From Simmondsia chinensis (lineage: Eukaryota > Streptophyta > Magnoliopsida > Caryophyllales > Simmondsiaceae): 64,000 bases of DNA. The stretch is taken from the NCBI GenBank assembly GCA_018398585.1, contig JAGTTD010000022.1:1887501-1951500 (forward strand), read 5' to 3'. The notes under the pieces were generated by a model. It had not been told where the DNA came from, did no database searches, and was given only the letters and a program-made list of their open reading frames with translations. Numbering within the stretch: the stretch's first letter is position 1; the number at the start of each line of letters is the position of its first letter. The translations under genes and the position numbers were made by a program. Of the stretch, positions 43,760 through 53,881 are shown piece by piece.

Positions 43760-45538
43760 GTTTAAATATATTGGGAGAGAGAGGTGTCAACGAGGTGGAG
43801 GTGAAAGAGTTGGGAAAGTTTAGAATGATATGGATATTTCAAAGTGTTGAAGCTTGGGATAGATTGACGGAGGAAGGGTTCATGGTATATAGAAGCCAAG
43901 TTGTGGGAGGAGACACGGTCATGGAAGATGCGTTACACGTGGATCTCGACTGCAAGTCTCCCAATCCAAGGCTGGAAGGAGGATAACATCAAGCTCTATG
44001 GTCAGTGTTGGGGAGAGGTGGTTCTTATCCGCAACGGCTCCGGTCAAGAGAATTCTCTCAAACATGCATGGGTGTTGATTGGTACGAACCATTGCCCTCC
44101 CATTGAGGAGAAGATACTGTTCTACATACAACAACTGGAATTCTCCCCGATAATTAAGGAATACCAGCCTAATTGGAGGGATGAGGAATCAAACAATCCA
44201 CCAACTATAGGAAATCCAGCCATAGCTGAATTTGATGTTGACCACGCACTTAGGGGTGCACATCGGTCCAAGACGGACCGAACTGGGCCGGATCGAAGAC
44301 TGAAGTACATTAAATAGTGAGAACGAGGATCGGACCGATTAAAACCGAGTCGGTTCGGTCCAAGACTGGTTAGAAACTAGTCTGGACTGGACCAGACCGA
44401 TTTGGACCTATTTTTATCTAACAAGTGTAATTATGAAAGGAAAAGTGTTTTCATATGAAAGTTAAAAATTAAAAGATAATGATAAAAGTATAATATACAC
44501 AATATATAGATAATTTAAGGATAATTATACGGGATATATATATAATTATTTAATTTTCTAAGATTTAATAGTTTTACATACATACATTATATATTAAAAT
44601 TATTTACCTAAATATTTAATGCATAATTGATATTGATTGGTCTTCGGTCCGGTCTTTGGGTTTTCCGGTCTTGGATCGGACCGGACCGAAGACCGATTAA
44701 GCCTATATATTATGACCGAAGATCGGACCGATATATGGTCGGTCCCCCCTACACGCACTGGCTAAGGGTGGAGATAGGGCGCAGCGATGTACTGAAGAGA
44801 ATGAAAAGTCAAATTCAAATAGGGATGATGAAGACTGTTCTATTATCCCTAAGTCTATAGCCTCTTCAATACTGTTGTCAAAGGCTGTCGAAATCCAAAG
44901 CGAGGAAAATTCACTGGAGCAAGTGTCGCATCAGATGCCTGTCAACAAGGGTGCCCCAACGGATGATATGATGGCTGAGAGGGTAACGAGCCAAACAGGG
45001 AGATTGGCCATGGCATGAGGCTGGAAAGGAACAGCAAAGTCTCAACATGGATGTTATTGGAGGAGAAGGGAACAAGCGTGTATGAAGGTTAACGGGGCAT
45101 TAATTGTTTTGTTCAGCTTTACTTGAATGAGGCTAAGGAGTACCCACACCATAATGGGGAAGTTCTGGAGGAAAGGAATGGGTCACAACTATTGAGCCAA
45201 CGTCACCACTCTAATGGTATTAACCAAAATGAAACTCCTAATGGGCCTTCTAGTGTGGCCCAATCTCCCAGGACCTTCCATTACCCTCATTAAGCTCAAA
45301 CCGCCCACGCAGGTGCAGGCGTTCTCTATACGTCCGTCAGACAACCACTAACTCTCAACCAGGAAACCTTGACAGAGCGACGAGAGCATGGAATCTTGGT
45401 AAAAGGGTTGGGCTAGATTTTAAAGGTTCAGAGAGTGAGATCCATGAGTTTATGACAACCATTTATGAAGAAGCACTAGATCTACGAAAAAGGAAGAAGA
45501 AGAGAGGGGCCAAGAGGAAATCTAACCCGTCGAACTGA
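43760..45538 (+). pseudogene. L1-type LINE ORF1-like pseudogene, split by a hAT MITE
   Basis: 43790-43900 reads in one frame (ELGKFRMIWIFQSVEAWDRL), then the frame shifts near 43900 and continues TWISTASLPIQGWKEDNI and GQCWGEVVLI to about 44250. This pattern (a FxxxxEA/W...LPxxxW..E motif followed by xxWGEVV) is that of the DUF4283-type ORF1 of plant L1 LINEs, from memory. A hAT MITE (44251-44751) interrupts it; the frame on the two sides of the MITE is the same once the MITE and one duplication are set aside, and runs to a TGA near 45018. Further diverged coding-like sequence with a basic cluster (RKRKKKRGAKRK, about 45486-45520) extends to about 45538. It is broken and makes no product. Confidence 0.65.
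44251..44751. mobile_element. hAT MITE, 501 bp, with 8-bp duplication
   Basis: The ends TAGGGGTGCACATCGGTCC and, inverted, TAGGGGGGACCGACC are the known type of plant hAT MITEs. A perfect 8-bp duplication CACGCACT (44243-44250, 44752-44759) proves the boundaries. CGGTCC/GGACCG motifs crowd both ends and the interior (44640-44700) folds on itself. No transposase is encoded. Confidence 0.9.
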
Positions 45539-45539
45539 T

Positions 45540-46245
45540 CCGATGAAGGTTTTTCTCTTGGCTTTGGGGTTAGTTGTTGTGCCGCTTTGGCCGCTCTTTG
45601 GTTTTGGTGGTTGGGCTTTGCAGGTTTTTCCTCTTTTGGTTTTGGGAGCTAAGTGTCGTTCTTTAGGTCTTTGCCCCTTCTGTTTTCTTGTTGCTGTGCT
45701 TGGGGGCCCTTCTTTGCCCCTCTCAGGTGTTCCTTGCAGTTGTGTTGGGGTCTTCCATACTTGCTCCCGAGGTGCCTCAGTTTGTTTCTTTTTGTTTTGG
45801 TTGCGTTCTTGGTTTGTTCTCGTGTAGGTTGTTTGGTTTGGGGTCCCGTTTTTTTTCTTTTGCGAGTCCCGAGTTTTTCTTTTTTCCTTTTTCTTTGCTT
45901 CTTTTCGGTTCTCTGGTTTTCCTCTCATTTTTAGCTGGTTCAGGCCTCGTCCTCACAAGTGTGCTTGTTTTGTATTACACGTCGGTGCTATTCTTAGGAA
46001 AAGAGAGAGACAGAACAAGAGAACAAGTGAGCACTATAAAAAAGAGACAAAAGTGTCGCATTCAAATTTTGTAGAGACAAAAGTGTTTGGGAGTTTTTGC
46101 TTTTGGTGTCTGTTTATTCGCTGTTTGGTCTAGTCTCTTTTTTTTTGTCCCCACTTCCGTTTACGGGGTGGCTTAAGTCTCGTCTTTTCGAGTTGCCTGT
46201 TTGTTCTATGACTATACTGATATTTATTGAAAAAAATAAAATGGG
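45540..46245 (+). mobile_element. L1-type LINE 3' region
   Basis: A strongly G/T-rich sense strand ends GTCTCGTCTTTTCGAGTTGCCTG ... TTTATTGAAAAAAATAAAATGG. The CGAGTTGCCTG ending is shared with 52240-52632 and, inverted, with 16285-16690. It follows directly on the ORF1 pseudogene; ORF2 with its reverse transcriptase is missing, so the locus looks like one LINE with a large internal deletion. Confidence 0.6.
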
Positions 46246-46409
46246 ATCTTACCTGTTCTAAAATTGCACAGTTAGCGACCGTTCTTCTACTACTACTATG
46301 ACCCACTCATATAAATTGCACTTGCGTCTTAAACTTGGTCTCATTTCTCCATGAGTTTAATATATGGTGGTCCATTACTTTATCATTTTCATGTTTCCTC
46401 CACTTACCA

Positions 46410-47025
46410 TATACGTGTTAAGGTTGGAGACTAATGGTATTCTAAATCGCTAATTCATGACTGAATTTATTGGTGCCTAATGATGGTGACTCTTGGGATA
46501 CCGGAGTAATAAATGTAAAGGTCTATAAATAGGACTGCTTATACCATGATTTAGGTATGAGGTTCAAAGCAAGGGACTACAGATGTAGTCCAAATAGTGT
46601 GAGGTAGAGAATACTAGTTATTGTGGAATTCCTTACAATACCAAAATAAATGCCCTTTTATGTCTGTTAAGTTTGGAGACTGATAGTCTTTTATAACAAA
46701 CAAATTGTAGCTTGTTGTGGAGGCTCTTGATGGTGACTCTTGGCTTCACGGAGGTTGCGATTTGTAGATGTTTATAAATAGGACTTCTTGTGTCGTGGTT
46801 TGGTAGAGGCGAAGATTTAGAGTGAACAGTGGGAGATAGAGTTTGAGTGAGAGAGTCTGTTGTAATACTTACATTCTTATTTATTGAAATTATGTTGCTC
46901 CCCCATCGTGGATGTAAACTTCGGCTAAAGCAGGTAAATTTTGGTGGCTAAATTATTTCTCCCATTCCCTTTATTGTGTTTGTTATTTTGATTTGTGGTT
47001 CGAGATTATATGGGTGATCTTAACA
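46410..47025 (+). mobile_element. Two tandem Copia-type LTR remnants
   Basis: 46410-46640 and 46665-47025 share, in order, GGTTGGAGACTRATGGT / GTTTGGAGACTGATAGTC, GATGGTGACTCTTGG, and a TATA-like TATAAATAGGACT (46525 and 46774). The second ends near TCTTAACAACTAGTATTAGACC, whose end resembles the initiator-Met primer site. They are diverged and no coding region is attached. 47026-47880 beyond has only AT-rich DNA. Confidence 0.55.
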
Positions 47026-47885
47026 ACTAGTATTAGACCAGGTCTCAGTTTGTGAAGATCCTAATGTCTTGTAATCTTATATGCCGACATGTATTTGAAT
47101 TTAGTCATATACTTCTAACCGTGTTAATTTAATTCTTATATTATTTTAAGTGTTTTAATGTTGTTCAAAAGTATAAGTTCTTATCAAGGTCCTAACGATG
47201 AAACTGACTCTTTCTTTTCGCATTCTTGACCAGAACGCATGCGCTATGTGCATAACACGAAAACCCCTTTTATTATTCAATCTTAGTCATGCTACTCAAA
47301 TGTCACCCTCCCATTTTCTCAGTTACACCTGTTAAGAACCAAATTATCTGTTGTTGGATGGAACAAGGTTCTCGAAGAGAAGTGAATTACACTGCGGATC
47401 ATTTTGCAATGTAATGAATTTCGAGAGCGGTTCCCTTGTTGTTTGGCTTTAATCAAAGTGCTTAATATACAATCTTTGAGACCGTTCTAGTCGTGTATAC
47501 TGATTACCTCTTTTCTTTCTTTCTTTTATTATTTAATTGTATCTTAAAGAAATATTTTCTCTCATTTTATTCAATTATAAAAAATAAAATAAAATTATAT
47601 CTTGATGTCAATACTTTCTTTTTTGATAACAAATTACAATATTAAAATAATTTAGGATTAAATTGACATAATTAATAAAATAATAGCTAAATTTAAGCTT
47701 GTTGGTGGCGATGGTTATGGATTTACTTTTAAGGAGAATTGACTACCTTTGCTAGTACACTTGGCGGGCTTATACCTCTTTAGGATAAAGAACCGATAAA
47801 TTTGTTAAAAATAAATGCATTATATATTCTATTATGTTAAATAATTTTTAGATTATATATATACACACATGTATACATATATATA

Positions 47886-48541
47886 GAGTGGCGTTCTTAT
47901 GAGAGGATGTGAGTATGAGAGGGGCGAATCCTGGCCTTCCATTGTAATGGACGGTTAAGATTTATTGAACATTTAAAAACATAATAATTTACGGCAAAGA
48001 TTTATTGAGTATTGAGAAAAAAAATAATTTTCCTTCCTTAACCTTCTTTCTTTCTGCCCCATAAAGAGATATGGGCCTTAAATTGTTATTTTTTTAAATT
48101 TTTAACAAATTTTGACTGTTTATTACAATGGAGGGCCATGATTCACCCCTCTCATGCTCCCTTCCTTACCCCTTCTTTCTTTCTGTCCCATGAAAGGGTA
48201 TAGACCATAAATTGTTATTATTTTGAATGTTAAACAAATCTTGACCGTCCATTACAATGGAGAGGGGCGAAAGCATGAGAGGGACGAATCCTAGCCCTCC
48301 ATTTTAATAGACGGCCAAGATTTGTTGAATATAAAATAAAAATAATAATTTACGGCTAAGATTTATTAAGTATTAAAAATTTTTTTTTCTCCCTTATCCC
48401 TTATTTCTTTTCACCCAATAAAGGGGTATGAATTTTAAATTATTTTTTTATTTAATATTCAACAAATCTTGATCGTCCATTATAACGAAGGGTCATAAAT
48501 TCACCCTTCTTATGCTCTCACCCTTTTATAAGGACGTCACC
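47886..48541. mobile_element. Compound inverted-repeat (Mutator-like) element
   Basis: The left end GAGTGGCGTTCTTATGAGAGG and right end, inverted, GGTGACGTCCTTATAAAAGGG match, flanked by ATATATATA / ATATATTTA (9 bp, one mismatch). Inside, the arm motif GAGAGGGGCGAATCCTGGCC is found a second time in direct orientation at 48250-48290 and inverted at 48125-48165, so one element is nested in or fused to another copy. Confidence 0.6.
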
Positions 48542-50485
48542 ATATATTTATTAAAATATATGATACAGTTATTAAAAACAAATGCACCGGATCGTTAACC
48601 AGTTGTTCATTTACATCACTATCTTACTTAAGGGCATTTGTCGTGTTGGGGTTGGTGTTTGATCTGACGTATTTTGAAAATGACATTATTCTATTATTAT
48701 TAAGGGGAAAAATACATTAATATATGATTTTATAAATATCTCGAGATTAAACCTATATATGATAAATTACAATGGCTCTAAATCTTATCTGCTCCAATAA
48801 GTTTTTTTTATCCTTTTTTTTAATCCAGTGACACGTCAACTCATACATACCTCGACTAATTAATAGTCATACATATCATTCTCTTTAAAATTTTCGTGGT
48901 TGGGATCACACTTTTGTGGGGTTTGGTATGAATTTACAGAATTATTTGGATTACGGAAACGAATCCAAAGAACAATAAAAGTCAATGAGAAAAAAGAAAC
49001 ATTGTGTAAGATTCACGTAATTCCGCCAATTGCATTGACGTCCACGAAGTTGCAGAGATTTTTATAGCAACATAAGAGAGACCCTAGCCGCCTCAAAAAC
49101 AAACCCTTAGCTGCACCGGATCTGAAACTCTATCGGTGTGATCCTTTGCAGTATATACATGACCTATTATAGTAAAGAAAATTAAACTTCACAAAAGAAG
49201 CCAACCGGTCACCTAGTAGTAAACCTCAATCCAACACTTATGACATGCAAGGTCCTCAAATGCATTGCCACTTGAGTCGACTTTTTATTATTACTAGACT
49301 TATCGAAAAACTTCAAGAAATTAAATTGAAAAATTAAATTTTTTTTTTTGTCCAAGTGAAAAACTATTTGAACTTCATTTTAAAAGAAATCTTATAATCC
49401 GTGTCATTTCATATTTCTCTAAAAAGTGGTTTTTACTTTTTAAAAAATAAAACCAGCAAATAAACAGGCTCTAAGTTAATAATTGTTAAACACTTTATAC
49501 GTGAGTTTAGTAAAAAAAAATCCACATTGGAGTTAAGAGAGAAGATATTAACATATAAGTCTAGTAGACTACTTTACATAATGACAGTTTATTTTAGGAT
49601 GAAACTACGCTTAGACTGATAGATGAACCTTATATGTGTCAATCCCTTAGATTGGACCTAAAATTTTCCGAAATTTAAAAATAACACCATTATTTTAGGA
49701 TTATTCAGTAGTTAATTATTGTTTTGGGATGAATTAATTAACTAGAAATCACAATTATTTTTACGTGAGAACACATGCTTTAGAATTTGCACATTGACTT
49801 TCCGTTGACCCCCTTTTATTTATTAAAGAATATTTATTGTTGAGTCAATTTACTGAAAATGAAAATGCTTTTAAAGTAAATGGGGGACACCCACAAACTC
49901 ATTTCATCTTTTTTTTTTTTCTTTCCCTTTTTTAGTTAATATTCGATATTTGACGATATTATCTCTTAGATTTATATCTGTTATCTGGCATGATAATTCC
50001 TACGTAGATTTATGCTCTTTATATTCGGCTTGTAACCATATGGTATCATATAGACGTTTTAAAAAAGTTTTTATTTTCTGATGCAGTGTGCTCTAAGGAT
50101 CGAACTGCAGCTTTGAACCTCAATAGTGCGTGGTGGTAAGGATAGGGTGCCTCTAATCTGTTGATTGTACCTAACGATGCTAGAATTAGAGGAATCAGTT
50201 AAAACTCGTTAATTCTGCAAATATCTGAGCAATAACCTAAAAAGATGCAAAATAATTTTATTAAGCTCTTTCAAATGAAACTACTAAGATCAACTTTAAT
50301 AACAAAATCCATCAAATTAATTCAAAATAATCAAATGTTTTCTAAAACTAATGGTCTATTTATAGGCATAAAAAACATACTCTTAGTAATAATTTAACTC
50401 TAAAAATTAATTCTACTTTAATTCGAACTCTGTCAATCCACAGCTGTGCCACATCATTTTCTTTCCCCATCCTCTAGTAATTTCT
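48542..50485. other. Intergenic DNA, no gene recognised
   Basis: AT-rich sequence of 1.9 kb. No exon, RNA gene or clear element could be supported; 50060-50180 is slightly more complex (AAGGATCGAACTGCAGC, GTGGTGGTAAGGATAGGGTG) and may be the decayed end of a retroelement. Confidence 0.35.
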
Positions 50486-50735
50486 AGGGTTCATTTACCA
50501 GACAACGGATCCCATTAGAACTCAGAAGTTAAGCGTGCTTGGACGAGAGTAGTACCAGGATGGGTGACTTCTTGGGAAGTCCTCGTATTGCCAACCCTAT
50601 AAGGTTGGAGGTTCTCGGAAACAGCTTCTTGGTAGGATTACATCCTGAATGGGCAAGGCTGCGTACATCCATACCCCCGACCCCGCTTCGGCTGGAGCCC
50701 TTGAAATATTGGATCTGTTGTTGCTGTTTTTGTTG
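50486..50735 (+). mobile_element. 5S rRNA-headed SINE, copy 8
   Basis: The head opens AGGGTTCATTTACCAGACAA, as in copy 7, then CGGATCCCATTAGAACTC, AAGTTAAGCGTGCTTGGACG, GATGGGTGACTTCTTGG, and the complete 5S end GTCCTCGTATTGCCAACCC. The tail ends GGATCTGTTGTTGCTGTTTTTGTTG. No clear target duplication was seen. An (AT)n microsatellite follows at about 50789-50809. Confidence 0.85.
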
Positions 50736-51087
50736 TCCTCATCTACCACCATATTTTATTGTATCTGAATTCTTAATAGATAATATAATATATATATATA
50801 TATATATATTATTTTATTTTATTTTATAACATAGTAGAAAACTATAAAATTATTATAATATATAAATTTTATAAGTTGATAATTTTTTTCCCCCAAATAT
50901 ATGATATTACTAATATGGAAATGGGTCCACCCATGAAGAGAGCATAAACAAAATGCAATGAACCAATTTCCAAAGCAGGTCCACTTTTACACTTTATTTA
51001 TAAAGAATAGGTCACGTTTTATGTCCCAATTCCCCATCCCTTCACTTCTTGGTCGTCGGAGCGATAGTTAGTAAAATATGGTACGAG

Positions 51088-51345
51088 AAATTAACAACAA
51101 CAATAACAAATTTAGTGCCTCGAGGGATCCCGTATATATGTAGGGCCTTGAAAGGTGGGATGTATGCAGCCTTACCCTTTTAGAGTGCTACCCTAAAAAG
51201 AGGCTGTGTCCAAGGACTCCCAACCTGAAAAGCATAAAAATAACAGTACATAGATAGAAAGCATAAACTGTAAAGCATGAAGCATTGATAGCAATAAAGC
51301 AACCTAGCGACAGAGTAAGAAGTAATCAACACACAACAAGTGCGA
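51088..51345 (-). mobile_element. RTE LINE 3' UTR and tail
   Basis: On the minus strand: TTGTGTGTTGATTACTTC, GTCGCTAGGTTGC, ATGCTTCATGCTTTACAG, then CAGGTTGGGAGTCC, AAGGCTGCATACATCCC, GGCACTAAATTTG and (TTG/TTA)n. It shows the 3' UTR upstream of the tail more fully than other copies. Confidence 0.7.
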
Positions 51346-52239
51346 GAAATTAAACAGAATTTAATATATTTGTGAACTTTATATAAGATTTTAGTTAAAA
51401 ATTTATTGACTTACTAAAAAAATTATTTATGACTGTATTTATGTTTATTATACTATCTCTTTCTAAAATAATGACAGAGGGGAGAGAAATATAATTCCGT
51501 TATATATGCTTTTTGTTTGATAGTGTGACCTAAAATAGTCATAGTAAGAAGCATGATACAATAGATAGCAAAAATGTATAAGTTTTTTTTTTTTGATAAT
51601 TAGTAAAAATGTATAAGTTAATATATAGGCTGGAGTCGAAGTGATAAATTTAGTAAAATGTAGCATATGGATACTTAATTTAGGTATGAATATGATTATT
51701 TTCAAATGATCATTTACTTCTTACTTGCGCAAAATATGGTTATGTGTTATGTGTTATAAAACATGTACGTCTAACGTTACATTAATGGCAATGATACATA
51801 AAAATAGAAAAAAGCATATATATAAATTAGCTTAAACTTGACTTATTTAGACCCATAATCACTACGAGACATATAAGCTTATGTTCAAGCTCGACTTGAG
51901 CCACATAAACTCAACTCGAATTTGAGCTTCAATTCTTTTAAGTACTATCTAGCTATGAATGATTGTCTCAGCTCGTAATTTAGTATGAACCTGTGTGGTG
52001 TAAGGTCGGACTAGTGTAATGGGACCATTTTTTTTTGTTTACAACCGGTAAGAAAAGTCTTAGGAGGGGGACAATCTTCTCTGAATTTGCCATAATTTTC
52101 CTCTCTTTTAATAAAGGTGAGATTTCATCCAAATCTCGATTAACATGTAAATAATTTTATCAGTTGCGTTAGCTGACACGATCAGCGACGGGCTAATGTG
52201 ACAATAGGGCATGTGAACGACAAGAAATGAATGCAAAAA
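51346..52239. other. Intergenic DNA with a hAT-MITE scrap
   Basis: 51835-51985 holds diverged CTCGACTTGAGCC / GAATTTGAGCTTC motifs of the 'GAGCTCGGCTCG' MITE family. Otherwise AT-rich without a recognised gene. Confidence 0.35.
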
Positions 52240-52632
52240 CACTGTAGTGATATTCCATAATGTGTTGTGTGTCGTGGTACTGGCTGTACTCCTGTTTGTA
52301 TTCATTTCCTGCATGATTGCTTTCCTTTGTCTCCCTTTTATTGCTTTCCCTTTGTTTCCTACATGGTCCGCTTGCGCTGAGTGCCTTGCTTTAATAGATT
52401 TTTGGCTTTACTGTCTTATTTTTCTATCTTTTAGTTTGTCTTGTTTCCGTGTCTTCCTTAGTTGGGTTTGAGGCTCTTTATGTTTTGCCTGTTTTCGCTT
52501 ATTTTTTTGTTTATATTGTTTTTATCGTTTTAATCCCTATTCTTTTATGAGTTGAATCAGGGTTTACTTGTTCGAGTTGCCTGCTTTGTACCGCAACTCT
52601 ATCGTTAATTATCAAAAAAATAAAAATAAAAT
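52240..52632 (+). mobile_element. L1-type LINE 3' end
   Basis: A pyrimidine- and G/T-rich sense strand ends with GTTCGAGTTGCCTGCTTTG ... TTAATTATCAAAAAAATAAAAATAAAATAAG, the same ending as 45540-46245. Confidence 0.6.
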
Positions 52633-52792
52633 AAGTAATCTTGTTTTTTGGTACAATAGTAAGAAGTACAACAACTTTCCTAAGATGAGAACCAACACTT
52701 CGGAAGGGGAAGGGGAAGATGAACTTTGAACGCAAGACCTCTAACTTCGAAAATTGGAAGACATACAATTATACCAATACCTATAGCTCATA

Positions 52793-53006
52793 AGGGGTAA
52801 ACGAGCCGAGCCGAGCCTCATCTTGTTCGAACTCAAGTTCGATAAGGCTTATCGAGTTTGAGTTTGAGCCGAGCTCTTATCGAGCATTTTTAATCCTTGT
52901 TTGAACTTGGTTCGATAAGAATATAGTGTGTTCGATACTCGGCTCGGCTTGTTAGGCTTATCGAGCCGAGTTGAGCTTGTTATCGAGCCCAGCTCATATA
53001 CATTAA
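52793..53006. mobile_element. hAT-like MITE, short copy of the 'GAGCTCGGCTCG' family
   Basis: AAGGGGTAAACGAGCCGAGCC at the left and GAGCCCAGCTCATATACATTA at the right are the family's inverted ends; the interior is made of CGAGCC / GGCTCG and TTATCGAG repeats. Confidence 0.7.
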
Positions 53007-53881
53007 GTAACTAGTGGAACGAAAATTCAAATATATGTACATATCGTGTGCACAAAAAGCATCCTCATTCTATCCTTTAAATTTGGATTTGCGATGCGTG
53101 CCGGTTTAGTCAGACAACACTTTTATTTGGATAATTGAAGTACCTAAGGATGGCACAGACGTGTAGAATGGCTAGCGGGAAATTAAATAAAAGAAAGAAA
53201 CATAAAAACACAGACTTTAGACTCTATAAAAAGCAGCAGAAAAGGAAAGGAAGGAAGAACACAATTACAACAACAGAAATTAGGAGCACCAGTATTCCTT
53301 GTACGTGATTAATTGAGATAGTTTGAACTTGTTCTAATGGATCAAAGCACAACAAGTTGGGTTACGATCAATTACTGACGAGTTTGATTGATTGCATCTT
53401 TTCGTTACAATTTTGTTCAATTGAAAAGACACTACAGTCAAATTTAGCTAGTTGGGGCCACATCGCAAGCTCCTTTTTGCAAATATTATTTGTAACATGT
53501 TGCTCATGACTTCAAATCATCCCGTCTTATAAATTTGACAAAAGATGTGCTTAAGCTCCAACTATTTGGGATATCAGGAATGCTCTCATTTTTCAGAACG
53601 CAACCCTTGACTAGACTTGCATCTGTGACGCTATGAACTGAGAATGATTTCTTAGTTTCAAATACTGCTAGGCTCCACATGCATCTCTATTCACCATTGC
53701 ATGGAGGATCTGTATAGATTAATTATAGCAGTCTCTCCCATCTCAAGGAGTCGTCGAACATATTCGCACCCATAAAATGCAATCCAATCAAGGACCATGC
53801 TCAAAGCTTCGTGTATTTCGTGGAGGTTTGGTCATGGGAGGACATTGGCTTCAAGCGATTCCTTTTTGGCTCTGTTTGGAT
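53007..53881. other. Unassigned intergenic DNA, host of the Copia element
   Basis: ACTCTATAAAAAGCAGCAG (about 53220-53240) looks like a TATA box with a start region, and ATG codons follow, but only very short frames open (for example a 13-codon frame at about 53338). No known gene is recognised. The Copia element inserted at its right edge; the right-hand flank resumes at 55994. Confidence 0.35.

Noticed and set aside
43901..44317. A 138-codon open frame taken as a host gene
   Set aside because: It matches the ORF1 layout of plant L1 elements, is frameshifted at its start and continues into a hAT MITE, so it is a retroelement relic.
45482..45928. A 148-codon basic open frame on the minus strand
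   Set aside because: It is the complement of the G/T-rich L1 3' region; its Lys/Arg/Pro/Gln-rich composition is a result of that bias.
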